Source of the DNA: Thalassotalea sp. HSM 43
GTDB taxonomy: Bacteria; Pseudomonadota; Gammaproteobacteria; Enterobacterales; Alteromonadaceae
Direction: 5' to 3'
Length of the DNA stretch: 64,000 nucleotides
Assembly (NCBI RefSeq): GCF_004752005.1
Contig: NZ_CP038493.1
Span: 1,760,302 to 1,824,301, forward strand
Below are positions 54,919 through 64,000 of this stretch, piece after piece. A model generated the notes under the pieces. That model worked only from the letters and a program-made list of their open reading frames with translations, was not told the DNA's origin and searched no databases. Numbering within the stretch: position 1 is the first letter of the stretch; each line of letters begins with the position of its first letter. A program made the translations under genes and the position numbers.

Positions 54919-55260
54919 TTACACTGTCTCGACTTCGTAACGGTAGGACAGTTCGATGCGCTTACCACCGGTACTGACCGTATAGGCTCTGCGCGTACTC
55001 GACACCGCCGCTTGGTATTTGCGCCATAGACCCGCCATAGCATGCAGGTTAGCTAACGGTTGCTGTAGTGCTTTGATAAAGTCAACTTCATCATCGTTTA
55101 TCGGCAGTAACGTGCCGGCGACTAAAGCCTGTAATGTGGCACCATAACGATGCAAAGTATCCACTTCGCGTTTGTTAAAAAAACCACTGCGGGCTAAGCC
55201 ACGGCTAAAGTTAATATCGTCGTAAAACGGTCTACAACCTGGGCGAATTTGCGTATCCAT
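54919..55260 (-). CDS. maoP: MaoP/DUF413 family protein
   Basis: A 113-residue cytoplasmic protein of the DUF413 family. In E. coli MaoP (YifE) helps organise the Ori macrodomain together with the maoS site. The start is the ATG at 55260, since GGAGG lies 5 bases before it; a TTG four codons upstream overlaps that site and is rejected. The family pattern is RPFYDDINFSRGLARSGFF followed by NKREVDTLHRYGATL and, at the C-terminus, RRAYTVSTGGKRIEL. Whether a maoS-like site exists here was not determined. The name is transferred by family resemblance. Confidence 0.82.
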   Translation of the reverse strand: MDTQIRPGCRPFYDDINFSRGLARSGFFNKREVDTLHRYGATLQALVAGTLLPINDDEVDFIKALQQPLANLHAMAGLWRKYQAAVSSTRRAYTVSTGGKRIELSYRYEVETV

Positions 55261-55361
55261 AAAAACCTCCAAATCTGTTATTGAAGGTTATAACTAAGGC
55301 GTGTGACAGTTCGATGACGATATCGTAAAACTTCTATGTCACAGGCCTTAATACACGCTGG

Positions 55362-56762
55362 TTATCGGTTGTTGCCTAAATCTTGTAGCACTTTAGCAAA
55401 AGCATCGGCAATCGCAGCTTGCTGCTGATGTTGACCGTTTTTGATCTGCCATTGACCGTTGACCATTACATCCTGAATTGGGTTATCTTGGCTGGCAAAG
55501 ATCATACTATCTAATAGATGCTTATTGGCATTTGCAAACAATCGATTACGGCTTTCATCGAGAACCAATAAGTCGGCCTGCTTGCCTATCGCCAATTCAC
55601 CACAATTACTGTTGGTCGACATAGCACCAGCCTTAGTGGTGTGATGCCATAAATATTGACCAACAGAAGCGGTGGTATTATCCGCTAAAATCGCCCGTTG
55701 TTGGCGCACCAGACGTTGTGCGTATTCCAATAAACGCAGCTCTTCAATTGCCGAGACACTGATGTGGCTGTCGGATCCAATAGCCACTTGACCACCTTTG
55801 GCCATAAATTCCGTTGTTGGGAAAATACCGTCACCAAGATTGGCTTCTGTGGTTGGGCAAATGCCTGCCACCGCACCGCTGTCGATAATTCCTTGCAGTT
55901 CGCTGTCATCGATATGAGTCGCGTGAATCAAACACCAGTGTTGGTCAAGTTGCATGTTATCCAATAACCATTGCACCGGGCGTTTGCCGTAATGGGCAAT
56001 ACTGTCATTGACTTCTTTTTGCTGCTCACTGATGTGAATATGTATTGGTGCTTTGCTATCTAAACCGCGCACATGACTCACCGCGGCTTGTAACGATGGC
56101 TTGTCTACGGCTCTTAATGAATGCGGCGCAATACCAACGTTGGCATTTTTATGGTGTTCAGTTAACGCAAAACATTCGCTCACCAATTGATTGAATTGCT
56201 CGACATCATTAATAAAACGTTTTTGCCCTGCATTGGCGGGCAATGGCCCAAAACCACTAAAGCGATACAATACTGGCAGCATGGTTAAACCAATGCCTGA
56301 CTCATTGGCGGCACTGAAAATAGCCTTGGCCATCATCGATAGCTGCGGGTAGTTATCGCCATCATGCTGATGGTGTAAGTAATGGAATTCAGCGACTCGG
56401 GTATAACCGGCTTTAAGCATTTCAATATACAATTGTGTGGCAATCACTTGCGCCTGTTCTGAGCTTATCGCATCGAGAAATTGGTACATGATATTACGCC
56501 ATGTCCAAAAGCTGTCATTACCTTCTGAGCCTTGCTCAGAAAAGCCAGCAAAACCACGTTGGAATGCATGTGAGTGGCAGTTGACCATACCTGGAATAAC
56601 GGGACCGGTGGCAATTTCGGCACCATCGAGCTGGCCATCAATGATATCGCTGATCACACCATCTTCAATAACCAAGGTCTTATTTTGATGCCATTGGCTG
56701 TGCTCGCCATGACTCAATAATATATTTTCTGCGAATAGTTTTGTCATTTCAGTATCCAACAT
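55362..56762 (-). CDS. hutF: Formimidoylglutamate deiminase
   Basis: Converts N-formimidoyl-L-glutamate to N-formyl-L-glutamate and ammonia in the two-step branch of histidine degradation. It has 466 residues and the amidohydrolase fold. The zinc motif is HSHAFQRG near residue 64, with IGIAPHSLRAV-type text near 213 (NVGIAPHSLRAVDKP), HIHISEQ near 244, LIHATHID near 280 and IGSDSHISVS near 325. The start could be Met1 (56762) or Met6 (56747). The next gene upstream, hutG, gives the following enzyme, so the two form a short operon. hutH, hutU and hutI are not in the window. Confidence 0.92.
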   Translation of the reverse strand: MLDTEMTKLFAENILLSHGEHSQWHQNKTLVIEDGVISDIIDGQLDGAEIATGPVIPGMVNCHSHAFQRGFAGFSEQGSEGNDSFWTWRNIMYQFLDAISSEQAQVIATQLYIEMLKAGYTRVAEFHYLHHQHDGDNYPQLSMMAKAIFSAANESGIGLTMLPVLYRFSGFGPLPANAGQKRFINDVEQFNQLVSECFALTEHHKNANVGIAPHSLRAVDKPSLQAAVSHVRGLDSKAPIHIHISEQQKEVNDSIAHYGKRPVQWLLDNMQLDQHWCLIHATHIDDSELQGIIDSGAVAGICPTTEANLGDGIFPTTEFMAKGGQVAIGSDSHISVSAIEELRLLEYAQRLVRQQRAILADNTTASVGQYLWHHTTKAGAMSTNSNCGELAIGKQADLLVLDESRNRLFANANKHLLDSMIFASQDNPIQDVMVNGQWQIKNGQHQQQAAIADAFAKVLQDLGNNR

Positions 56763-56768
56763 ACAAGG

Positions 56769-57557
56769 TTATTGCTGAGCAAATTCAATAAGTTGTTTAA
56801 CTAAGTTGTGCAACTTAGGTTTTACCGCATCGGCTTTTTGCTGATCGTAGTCAAGCGTGTCTTCATCAAGATAGGTGCGTTGTGATAACTCCAACTGCAA
56901 GGTATGAATATTGGCATCTGGCTTGGCGTAAGCGCGGGTAATATAGCCACCTTTAAAGCGACCATTCGACACTTGGCTGTACGGTGCAAAATCTAGCTGT
57001 TCAATTGCGTGCAACATTTCGGCGGCACAACTTTCGCCGCTGTTGTTACCAAAATTAAAGTCCGGTAACTGGCCATCAAAAAAGCGAGGTACAACCGAAG
57101 CAATAGAGTGCGCTTCGAGCATCACCGCTTTACCGAAACGTTGTTTGATTTGCGCTAAGGTGTCGCTGATTGCTTGATGGTACGGCTGCCAATAAAGGTC
57201 AACACGGCGATCGATTTCTTGTTGATCAGGTTTTTTGCCTGCTAGGTACAATGACTCTGATTTAAAAGAGCTGGTTGGACAGAGTTCGGTCGTATCGGCG
57301 CCAGGGTATAAACTCACGCCACTTGGGTCGCGGTTTAGGTCAATCACATAGCGATTGTATTTCGGCATTAAAATATAGGCACCCATGGCTTTCGCAAAAT
57401 CATACAGTCTATCGAGGTACCAGTCGGTGTCTTCTACCTTGCCAGCGACATCGGTCATAACCGCCTTAATATCTTCTGGGATCTCAGTACCATTATGTGG
57501 CATCGAGATTAATAAAGGTAAGCTTCCTTCGATTAACGTATAACTTGCTTGACTCAT
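56769..57557 (-). CDS. hutG: N-formylglutamate deformylase
   Basis: Hydrolyses N-formyl-L-glutamate to glutamate and formate, the step after HutF. With the ATG at 57557 it has 262 residues; GAGGGG lies 4 bases before that codon, and a 40-codon in-frame extension upstream does not look like family sequence. Motifs are LPLLISMPHNGTEIP near the N-terminus, DTDWYLDRLYDFA, RYVIDLNRDPSG and MLEAHSIASVVPRFFDG. The C-terminus has LQLELSQRTYLDED. It lies just upstream of hutF and is divergent from the DeoR-type regulator at 57796. Confidence 0.92.
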   Translation of the reverse strand: MSQASYTLIEGSLPLLISMPHNGTEIPEDIKAVMTDVAGKVEDTDWYLDRLYDFAKAMGAYILMPKYNRYVIDLNRDPSGVSLYPGADTTELCPTSSFKSESLYLAGKKPDQQEIDRRVDLYWQPYHQAISDTLAQIKQRFGKAVMLEAHSIASVVPRFFDGQLPDFNFGNNSGESCAAEMLHAIEQLDFAPYSQVSNGRFKGGYITRAYAKPDANIHTLQLELSQRTYLDEDTLDYDQQKADAVKPKLHNLVKQLIEFAQQ

Positions 57558-57730
57558 AGTTCCCCTCATTGGCTTGCTAATGCTGATCGATTGACCAAAG
57601 TCACGAATACCGTGGCACCAGCAGCTTGTATATACAATTAAATTTTTGGCGGCTAAATGTAGCATTTTTGCCATCAATAGGCAAAAAAACCGTAGATAAT
57701 TTGCGTTTTCATGAATGTTTTGTTTTAATT

Positions 57731-57753
57731 ACGAAAGTTTCGAAACGAAAGTT
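57731..57753. promoter_or_regulatory. Direct repeats ACGAAAGTT, possible DeoR-family operator
   Basis: The 9-base unit ACGAAAGTT occurs at 57731-57739 and 57745-57753, 14 bases apart, with TTTCG between the copies forming CGAAAGTTTCG. DeoR-family proteins often bind repeated or inverted CGAAA/TTTCG-type elements. The site is 43 bases upstream of the DeoR-type gene, so autoregulation is likely. Confidence 0.5.
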
Positions 57754-57795
57754 ACGAGTCCGATATAAAACCAATAATCACAACTAACGAAACTT

Positions 57796-58566
57796 ATGTC
57801 TAAACGAAATACGCAGCTTCGCCGCCATACCATCCTTAGTCAGCTCAATGATTTGGGTGAGGTCAGTGTTGACCAACTTGCCGAACAATTTCAAACCTCA
57901 GAAGTGACCATACGCAAGGATTTGTCAGCGCTTGAGCAAAGCGGTTTGTTACTGCGCCGCTATGGCGGTGCAATCCCATTGCCAGCTGAAATCACCTCCG
58001 CCGAGCATAATGATAAGGTGTCACGGCAAAAGCAGGCCATTGGTAAGCAAGCAGCACAGCTAATCAAAGATCATAATCGCATCATTATTGATAGCGGTCG
58101 TACTACAGCAGCGATGATAAAACTACTGAGCAATAAGAAAGGCTTGGTGGTGATGACCAATTCGCTCAGTGTTGCCAATCAATTAAATGAACTTGAAAGT
58201 GAGCCGACGTTATTGATGACCGGAGGCACATGGGATTCCAGTTCAGAAGCGTTTCAAGGGCAAATTGCCGAACAAGTATTGCGCTCTTATGACTTCGACC
58301 AATTGTTTATTGGCGCCGATGGTATCGACATTGACCGTGGTACCACGACGTTTAACGAACTTATCGGTTTATCGCGGGTAATGAGTGATTCAGCAAGAGA
58401 AGTGATTGTGATGGTTGAGTCAGAAAAAATCGGTCGCCGTATTCCCAACCTTGAACTTTCGTGGAATTGCGTCAATACCTTAATTACTGATGACAATTTG
58501 TCTGAGCAAGTGAAACAACAAATACAAGCACAAGGCATTAACGTGATTTGTGCACCAATAGAATAA
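57796..58566 (+). CDS. DeoR family transcriptional regulator
   Basis: A 256-residue sugar-phosphate-responsive regulator. The N-terminal DeoR helix-turn-helix is VSVDQLAEQFQTSEVTIRKD with RRYGGAIPLP after it. The C-terminal DeoRC domain has IDSGRTTAAMIKLL, MTNSLSVANQL, LMTGGTW and LFIGADGIDIDRG, the pattern that holds a phosphorylated sugar. It lies 15 bases upstream of glmS, so it probably controls amino-sugar synthesis in response to a hexosamine phosphate; such DeoR-glmS pairs are common in gammaproteobacteria. The ligand is inferred. Confidence 0.88.
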   Translation: MSKRNTQLRRHTILSQLNDLGEVSVDQLAEQFQTSEVTIRKDLSALEQSGLLLRRYGGAIPLPAEITSAEHNDKVSRQKQAIGKQAAQLIKDHNRIIIDSGRTTAAMIKLLSNKKGLVVMTNSLSVANQLNELESEPTLLMTGGTWDSSSEAFQGQIAEQVLRSYDFDQLFIGADGIDIDRGTTTFNELIGLSRVMSDSAREVIVMVESEKIGRRIPNLELSWNCVNTLITDDNLSEQVKQQIQAQGINVICAPIE

Positions 58567-58581
58567 CAAGCAGGTATTATT

Positions 58582-60411
58582 ATGTGTGGAATTGTAGGTG
58601 CAGTAGCACAACGTGATGTAGCAGATATCTTAGTAGAAGGTCTACGTCGTTTAGAATATCGTGGATATGATTCAGCCGGTGTGGCGATCATAGACAGTAA
58701 CAATAATTTGGGTCGCGTTCGTCGCCTCGGTAAAGTGCAAGAGCTTGCCAATGCGCTTGTTGAAACCCCTGCCACAGGTGGTGTCGGTATTGCCCATACT
58801 CGCTGGGCAACCCATGGCGTACCAAGTGAAAATAATGCCCACCCGCATGTCTCTGAACAGATTGCCGTGGTGCACAACGGCATCATCGAAAATCATCAAG
58901 AGTTACGTGACAAGCTGCAAGGCCTTGGCTATGTATTCACCTCAGAAACCGATACCGAAGTCATCGCCCATTTGGTACATCACGAATTGCAAACAAGCAA
59001 CAGCTTAGTTGAAGCGGTGCAAAAAAGTGTTAAGCAATTTGAAGGTGCTTACGGCACAGTGATCATGGACAGCAATGATACCGAGCGTTTGGTTGTCGCC
59101 CGTTCTGGTAGCCCATTGGTTATCGGTTATGGCTTAGGTGAAAACTTCCTTGCCTCTGACATGATGGCATTATTGCCAGTAACCCGTAGATTCGCGTTTT
59201 TAGAAGAAGGCGATGTTGCTGAGATCACCCGTTTTGAAGTCAATATTTTTGACCAACAAGGCAATCCGGTCGAACGTGAAGCGACCGAAGCCAGTGTCAG
59301 TCATGACGCCGGTGATAAAGGTGAATACCGCCACTACATGCTGAAAGAAATTTACGAACAGCCAACCGCAATCCGTAATTCACTAGCCAATCGTTTTAAA
59401 GATCAAAGCATAGATATCAATGCTTTTGGTGATAACGCCGAATTGATATTCAAAGACATTGAACATGTACAAATCATTGCCTGTGGTACCTCATATCATT
59501 CAGGTATGGTCGCGCGTTACTGGCTGGAAGAACACGCCGGTGTCAGCTGTAACGTCGAAATCGCCTCAGAGTTTCGATACCGCAAATCTTTCGTCCCTAA
59601 AAATGCCTTATTGGTTACCATCTCACAATCTGGTGAAACCGCTGATACCTTAGCGGCATTAAGATTAGGTAAAGAGCTTGGCTATAAAGCCTCACTAACC
59701 ATCTGTAATGTGCCGGGGTCGTCTTTGGTGCGCGAATCAGATTTGGCCTTTATGACCAAAGCCGGTGCGGAAATTGGTGTAGCATCAACCAAAGCCTTTA
59801 CCACTCAGTTGGTTGGCTTGATGATGATGACGCTAGCTCTCGGTAAGTACAAAGGTATGAGTGAAGACAAGCAAGCCAGCTTGGTTTCAGCCTTGATGTC
59901 AGTGCCCGCTAAAATTGATGAAGTATTATCATTAGCGGATGAAATCGAAGATCTTGCCGAAGATTTTGCCGACAAGCATCACTCTTTATTCCTTGGCCGC
60001 GGTGATGAATACCCGATTGCCATGGAAGGGGCGTTAAAACTAAAAGAAATTTCATACATTCACGCAGAAGCTTATGCGGCAGGTGAATTAAAACACGGTC
60101 CATTAGCGCTTATCGATGCCGATATGCCGGTTATTGTTGTTGCACCGAAGAACGATTTGATTGAGAAATTAAAATCAAATGTTGAAGAAGTACGTGCTCG
60201 TGGTGGCTTGATGTATGTATTCGCGGATGTCGATGCACAATTTGAATCAGACGACACCATGAAGGTAATCAACGTGCCACATTGTGATGATGTCATTGCG
60301 CCAATCATCTACACCTTGCCACTGCAATTATTGTCATATTATGTGGCAATCATTAAAGGTACCGACGTTGACCAACCGCGAAATCTTGCGAAATCAGTAA
60401 CGGTTGAATAG
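58582..60411 (+). CDS. glmS: Glutamine-fructose-6-phosphate aminotransferase
   Basis: Makes glucosamine 6-phosphate from fructose 6-phosphate and glutamine, the entry to peptidoglycan and LPS amino sugars. It has 609 residues. The N-terminal glutaminase begins [12 protein letters not shown], with catalytic Cys1 after Met removal, and has [13 protein letters not shown] and HTRWATHG. Two SIS domains follow ([51 protein letters not shown]), and the C-terminus ends [11 protein letters not shown] as in the family. It follows the DeoR gene by 15 bases. No glmS ribozyme-like sequence was looked for successfully; the gap is too short for one. Confidence 0.97.
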   Translation: MCGIVGAVAQRDVADILVEGLRRLEYRGYDSAGVAIIDSNNNLGRVRRLGKVQELANALVETPATGGVGIAHTRWATHGVPSENNAHPHVSEQIAVVHNGIIENHQELRDKLQGLGYVFTSETDTEVIAHLVHHELQTSNSLVEAVQKSVKQFEGAYGTVIMDSNDTERLVVARSGSPLVIGYGLGENFLASDMMALLPVTRRFAFLEEGDVAEITRFEVNIFDQQGNPVEREATEASVSHDAGDKGEYRHYMLKEIYEQPTAIRNSLANRFKDQSIDINAFGDNAELIFKDIEHVQIIACGTSYHSGMVARYWLEEHAGVSCNVEIASEFRYRKSFVPKNALLVTISQSGETADTLAALRLGKELGYKASLTICNVPGSSLVRESDLAFMTKAGAEIGVASTKAFTTQLVGLMMMTLALGKYKGMSEDKQASLVSALMSVPAKIDEVLSLADEIEDLAEDFADKHHSLFLGRGDEYPIAMEGALKLKEISYIHAEAYAAGELKHGPLALIDADMPVIVVAPKNDLIEKLKSNVEEVRARGGLMYVFADVDAQFESDDTMKVINVPHCDDVIAPIIYTLPLQLLSYYVAIIKGTDVDQPRNLAKSVTVE

Positions 60412-60462
60412 TGGATTAACGCATGCAAAAACGTGTGACTGATAAATAGCAATGAAACCTAT

Positions 60463-60493
60463 AAAGCGACTTACTCTTTTGAGTGGTCGCTTT
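60463..60493 (+). terminator. Terminator after glmS
   Basis: Outer stem AAAGCGAC / GTCGCTTT and inner stem ACTC / GAGT with a TTTT loop, followed by TTTTTATT. It lies about 50 bases past the glmS stop. Confidence 0.88.
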
Positions 60494-60627
60494 TTTTATT
60501 AGTATATTTATTAGATTCAGTCTTAGGATATTTCATCTAATTAGGGTAATCGATATATCGAGTCCACTTTGATGTTTACCTAGCCAAGAGCTGTTTTAGC
60601 TAGCCAGCAAACACCAATAAAAGCTGA

Positions 60628-61929
60628 CTATTTAGGGAAAACCAATACGCCCTCACGCACCCTTTGCGGGTGATCTCCAACATCTATACGAGCAACTTCG
60701 GCTGCGTCTTGATAACTTATCACCGATACTTGATCTGTTTCGCTCCAAGAAACAAAACAGTGTGAGCCTGTCTTATCTGTTACTACCCAGTATGGCTTTT
60801 TGCCTAATCCGTCCAAGATCTGATACTGCTCAGACTGAATATCTACAATGGCAACATAGTCGTCCATGGTTCCTGCGACACAAAGCGTTTTATCATCGGC
60901 GCTTATCGCAATGCCGTGATGCGCCGAATCGTTGACGTATTTAGTTTTCGGGGCTGTTGTTACCTTTGGTAAGTCTATTTTGCGTGTTATTTTGCCCGTG
61001 GGTAAATGGTATTCCACAAAGCCATGTAAGAAAGACAATTGAAAGTAAAAATATTCTTCATCGCTGGTGTGCGCCATTGGGCGAACAGCAGGGCTGATGT
61101 GTTCTAAGCCTACCGCATCTAATTTGTCTCTCATGTCGAACTTTTCAACGATAGTGTAGTTGGTTGTTTCTACCACCTGTACAACACGTTTACCTTTGAG
61201 CAGGCCACCGCCATCGAAATCTAAAGGAGAGAAAACATTACCGATACTGGCGTGGAACAGGTGCTTGCCATCTTTGGAGTATATGTTTTCATGCGGTGAG
61301 TCGCCGCTAGGAAACTGAGCATGTTCTACACCCGTTTCAACATCGATAATATGCACCAAATCTCCCGTTGAAGCTGACACGGCAACGTATTTGCCATCAG
61401 GAGAAATTGCCATGTGATCGGAACGAAAGCCTGCAACAGGGAATCGCCAAACAACCTCGCCAGTCAAGGAATCTATGGCAACGACATCGGCGAAACTAGG
61501 GCGAGACACGATGATCTTGCGACCATCATTTGAGCTATACATATCATCAACAAATTGATCATTGCCTTCACCAACAAGCTCTCGAATACCGATATATAAC
61601 ATGCGCTCAATAAACTGAGAGCGTACTTCTTTTAAGCGCTCCAATTTATCGGGAATACCATCAATTACGCCAATTTTGCGATAGCCATCCAACGCAATGA
61701 CCGTAATACTGCCTTGCCAGTTGTTACCGACAAATATGACGTTGACCAAATCATTGTCATTAACGGTTAAATCCGACGCCGTTGTGTGCCATCTCGACAA
61801 TGGCCTAGTTTCTGATTCAGCTTGTTCTATCAGTGTGTCTAAAGCTGAAATAGATACATATTGAATAATGCCAATCAGTACGACGAACAATGTCAGCACG
61901 CCAATAAATATGTTACGGATGATTTTCAA
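60628..61929 (-). CDS. Membrane-anchored YncE-like beta-propeller protein
   Basis: A 433-residue protein with an N-terminal membrane segment (residues 7-27, FIGVLTLFVVLIGIIQYVS) and a periplasmic seven-bladed beta-propeller of the YncE/cytochrome D1 type. Blade-like repeats are seen: NVIFVGNNWQGSITVIALDG, SRPSFADVVAIDSLTGEVV, AISPDGKYVAVSASTGDLVH, GIAISADDKTLCVAGTMDDY and SWSETDQVSVISYQDAAEV. No haem or catalytic motif was found, so it is likely a binding or scaffold protein; its partner is unknown. It is alone in its transcription unit as far as can be seen. Confidence 0.75.
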   Translation of the reverse strand: MKIIRNIFIGVLTLFVVLIGIIQYVSISALDTLIEQAESETRPLSRWHTTASDLTVNDNDLVNVIFVGNNWQGSITVIALDGYRKIGVIDGIPDKLERLKEVRSQFIERMLYIGIRELVGEGNDQFVDDMYSSNDGRKIIVSRPSFADVVAIDSLTGEVVWRFPVAGFRSDHMAISPDGKYVAVSASTGDLVHIIDVETGVEHAQFPSGDSPHENIYSKDGKHLFHASIGNVFSPLDFDGGGLLKGKRVVQVVETTNYTIVEKFDMRDKLDAVGLEHISPAVRPMAHTSDEEYFYFQLSFLHGFVEYHLPTGKITRKIDLPKVTTAPKTKYVNDSAHHGIAISADDKTLCVAGTMDDYVAIVDIQSEQYQILDGLGKKPYWVVTDKTGSHCFVSWSETDQVSVISYQDAAEVARIDVGDHPQRVREGVLVFPK

Positions 61930-62231
61930 AATTGTGAACCTGTTGTTATTAAAACTGCCGCCCGATGAGACAGTAACTAATCGAAGTATTAAAGCGAATA
62001 TTTAACATTTTATCCACAAGATTAATGCAATTAGAGACATCTCTGCCCCAATTTATCATAACTTGCTATTATTCTCATTCGAGCTGGCTAAACAATGACT
62101 AATTTCTTGTGCGACGTCTATCCCGCCAATGGTTGCAAACCATAATTTAACTTATAGAAATACCAAGGCTAAACAAAAAGGGACCACGATAATCGTCGGT
62201 CCCTTTTTATTGTCGTAATTACATGTTTTGA
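61930..62231. other. Intergenic region with the yghU terminator
   Basis: A 302-base AT-rich gap. It must hold the leftward promoter of the beta-propeller gene near its left end and holds the strong terminator of yghU at 62175-62208. No gene or repeat was seen in the middle part. Confidence 0.6.
62175..62208 (-). terminator. Terminator after yghU
   Basis: Outer stem AAAAAGGGACC / GGTCCCTTTTT with an inner ACGA/TCGT stem and a one-base bulge. The A run on the left gives T residues on the minus strand, and it starts 24 bases past the yghU stop. Confidence 0.9.
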
Positions 62232-63086
62232 CTACGGCGCTTTAGGCACCTTAGCAAAATCACTGGCGTCATGGCGTTCTGGCAACTGCTCATGAGGCTC
62301 TCCCCAGTCACGGTTAACAATTTTACCGCGCTTAACCGTTTCGCGTTCTGCGAGTTCTTCTGCCCAGCGCACCAAGTGTGTATAGCTTTTCACATCAAGG
62401 TATTCAGCCGCATCGTACAATAGACCTAAGACTAAACCACCGTACCAAGGGAATATCGCCATATCAGCAATGGTGTATTGATCACCACACATGTAATGAT
62501 TGTTGGCCAGATGAATATCAAGCACATCAAGCTGGCGTTTGGTTTCCATAGCGAAACGTTCGATTGGGTATTCAAACTTTTCTGGTGCATAGGCATAAAA
62601 ATGACCAAAGCCACCACCTAAATACGGGCCACTGCCCATTTGCCAAAATAGCCAGTTCATACATTGCGCCCGTTTTGCTGGGTCTTTCGGTACAAATTCA
62701 CCGAATTTATCCGCCAGATACAGCAAGATAGACCCAGATTCGAATACATTTATCTCTTGCTCACCACTGCGATCGACCAGCGCCGGTATTTTCGAATTTG
62801 GGTTCACCGCGACAAAGCCAGAAGAGAACTGGTCACTATCAAGGATTTTAATGATGTGCGCATCATACTCGGCTTCTTTAATGCCTTTGGCCAATAGCTC
62901 TTCAAGCAAGATGGTAACTTTCACCCCATTTGGCGTTGCTAATGAATACAATTGCAACGGGTGTTTACCAACTGGCAATTGCTTTTCATGCGTCGCGCCA
63001 GCGATAGGGCGATTAATACTGGCAAATTGGCCACCATTGCCTTGTTTCCAAGTCCACACTTTTTCCGGTTGATAACCTTCGCTCAT
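62232..63086 (-). CDS. yghU: Glutathione transferase-like disulfide reductase YghU
   Basis: A 284-residue cytoplasmic protein of the Nu-class glutathione transferase group, which in E. coli (YghU) reduces disulfides and peroxides with two bound glutathiones. The sequence follows E. coli YghU closely: YQPEKVWTWKQGNGGQF at the start, HPLQLYSLATPNGVKVT, NPNSKIPALVDRSG, VFESGSILLYLADKFG and MNWLFWQMGSGPYLGGGFGH. The C-terminus ends near ERHDASDFAKV. Its ATG overlaps the gluconokinase stop by one base (TAATG), so the genes are coupled. Confidence 0.93.
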   Translation of the reverse strand: MSEGYQPEKVWTWKQGNGGQFASINRPIAGATHEKQLPVGKHPLQLYSLATPNGVKVTILLEELLAKGIKEAEYDAHIIKILDSDQFSSGFVAVNPNSKIPALVDRSGEQEINVFESGSILLYLADKFGEFVPKDPAKRAQCMNWLFWQMGSGPYLGGGFGHFYAYAPEKFEYPIERFAMETKRQLDVLDIHLANNHYMCGDQYTIADMAIFPWYGGLVLGLLYDAAEYLDVKSYTHLVRWAEELAERETVKRGKIVNRDWGEPHEQLPERHDASDFAKVPKAP

Positions 63087-63604
63087 TACGATTCCTTATG
63101 CTTGTTAGTTAGCTGCTGCAGGCATTTGTCGACCACCTGCTCAATGCTGCAATCAATATCGACAATAAAGACATCGCCTTCATCATCAGGTCTTTGCAAT
63201 ATCGCAAATTGACTGGCCAGCATGGTATCTTTCATAAAATGATTGTGACGTTGCTGCATGCGTGTTTCGATCAATGACTGATCGCCATCAAGATAGATAA
63301 ACTGCAATCCCAGGGCACCTTCACGCAACATATTGCGATAAGATTTTTTTAGCGCAGAGCAAACCACAACACCACTTTGCTGCTGTTGCTGCCAAGTGCG
63401 CAGCAAAGCATTAATACTTTCAAGCCAAGGTTTGCGATCACTGTCGCTCAGTGCTTGGCCAGACGCCATTTTGTCGATGTTGCTTTGCGGATGCAGATCG
63501 TCACCATCAACAAACTTAGAACCGAGTTTTACGGCAATACTTTCACCAATAGTGGATTTACCACTACCCGATACGCCCATAACCACAATAACTTTCGCCG
63601 CCAA
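63086..63604 (-). CDS. gntK: Gluconokinase
   Basis: Phosphorylates D-gluconate to 6-phosphogluconate with ATP, feeding the Entner-Doudoroff or pentose phosphate route. It has 172 residues, typical of the short GntK/IdnK family. The P-loop is MGVSGSGKSTIGESIA near residue 9; KFVDGDDLHPQSNIDKMASG binds the sugar acid; and VVCSALKKSYRNMLREG and DGDQSLIETRMQQR are family signatures. It sits between the oxidoreductase gene and yghU, all on the minus strand. The symbol could equally be idnK. Confidence 0.92.
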   Translation of the reverse strand: MAAKVIVVMGVSGSGKSTIGESIAVKLGSKFVDGDDLHPQSNIDKMASGQALSDSDRKPWLESINALLRTWQQQQQSGVVVCSALKKSYRNMLREGALGLQFIYLDGDQSLIETRMQQRHNHFMKDTMLASQFAILQRPDDEGDVFIVDIDCSIEQVVDKCLQQLTNKHKES

Positions 63605-63617
63605 ATCGCTCTCCTAG

Positions 63618-64000
63618 CTACGACACATAAATCGTATTGCCACTATCACTGGCTTTTATCGCCGCTTCAATGATTTTAATCACTTGCCATGCTGACTCTG
63701 CACTAACTGGCGGGGCGTGCTGTTTTTGCAGTGCTAGCAAAAGCTGCTGATAAAACGCCAAATAGTTGCCTTGTTGCAAGGCCACCTGCTCATCACCGGC
63801 AACCGTTGATAAAGTCGCAAATCGTTCGGTATCATTGCCTAATGCCGTGACTGCCACACCCTGTGCTAACTGCTCTTCTTGATTATCAAGACCATAGATA
63901 TTTAGGCTGCCTTTATCGCCTTGCAGATTAAAACGGTGATTTTTGCCCGCATTAAAAGGGCTAGAGCCAAGCTGCACTTCAAGCTCGGGGTAATGCAAGG
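63618..64000 (-). CDS. Gfo/Idh/MocA family oxidoreductase, C-terminal part only
   Basis: The visible 127 or so residues are the C-terminus of an NAD(P)-dependent sugar or inositol dehydrogenase; the N-terminal Rossmann domain lies beyond the right window edge. The stretch HRFNLQGDKGSLNIYGLDNQ followed by EEQLAQGVAV matches the C-terminal domain of the IolX/YdgJ-type group, and the end SAWQVIKIIEAAIKASDSG is the usual last helix. It is 13 bases upstream of gntK and probably in the same operon. The substrate is unknown. Confidence 0.8.
   Translation of the reverse strand, partial: LHYPELEVQLGSSPFNAGKNHRFNLQGDKGSLNIYGLDNQEEQLAQGVAVTALGNDTERFATLSTVAGDEQVALQQGNYLAFYQQLLLALQKQHAPPVSAESAWQVIKIIEAAIKASDSGNTIYVS

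Overview
This 64 kb window looks chromosomal and comes from a marine gammaproteobacterium, most likely of the order Alteromonadales. Three things support this: the housekeeping block on the right (a srkA-dsbA pair, ccoG, a MaoP/DUF413 protein, hutF-hutG, glmS, yghU), a TonB-Xanth-Caul type receptor, and AT-rich intergenic DNA. The genus cannot be fixed from the sequence. No rRNA, tRNA, CRISPR array or intact transposase was seen.

Bases 1 to about 45,600 form one large polysaccharide-degradation locus. It holds seven formylglycine-type sulfatases (one cut by the left edge), three GH2 beta-galactosidase-like enzymes, two secreted clan GH-A glycosidases of unassigned family, a Tat-exported GH116-like glycosidase, a 1246-residue surface protein with repeated carbohydrate-binding-like modules, a TonB-dependent receptor and a DgoR-like GntR regulator. 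Two DUF1501/DUF1800 gene pairs are embedded in it, and one lies next to an eight-haem cytochrome c. Directly downstream is a galETK operon. The natural reading is a sulfated galactan, possibly a red-algal carrageenan- or agar-type polymer: sulfatases strip sulfate, GH2 and GH-A enzymes release sugars, the receptor imports oligosaccharides, and the Leloir enzymes consume D-galactose. The polymer is inferred, not shown. No recognisable GH16, GH50 or GH86 endo-enzyme is present.

Layout: 1-2,410 (minus) two sulfatases; 2,636-6,719 (plus) the first DUF1501/DUF1800 pair; 6,769-15,704 (minus) a Sel1 protein, the surface protein and a LacZ-type GH2; 16,042-22,586 (plus) GH-A, sulfatase, GH116; 22,882-44,418 (minus) a run of eleven genes from the TonB receptor down to the cytochrome, with internal hairpins that could step expression down; 44,899-45,591 (minus) the regulator; 45,880-49,091 (plus) galE-galT-galK.

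Bases 49,200-64,000 are mostly ordinary: a tandem OB-fold protein, a secreted nuclease, a TVP38 membrane protein, dsbA, a srkA gene broken by a one-base frameshift, ccoG, a small anchored protein, MaoP, hutF-hutG, a DeoR regulator with glmS, an anchored beta-propeller protein, yghU, gluconokinase and the end of a Gfo/Idh/MocA oxidoreductase. The most interesting unexplained items are the DUF1501/DUF1800/cytochrome set, the GH-A enzyme with a beta-trefoil-like insert in its barrel, the CxTxR sulfatase and the modular surface protein.
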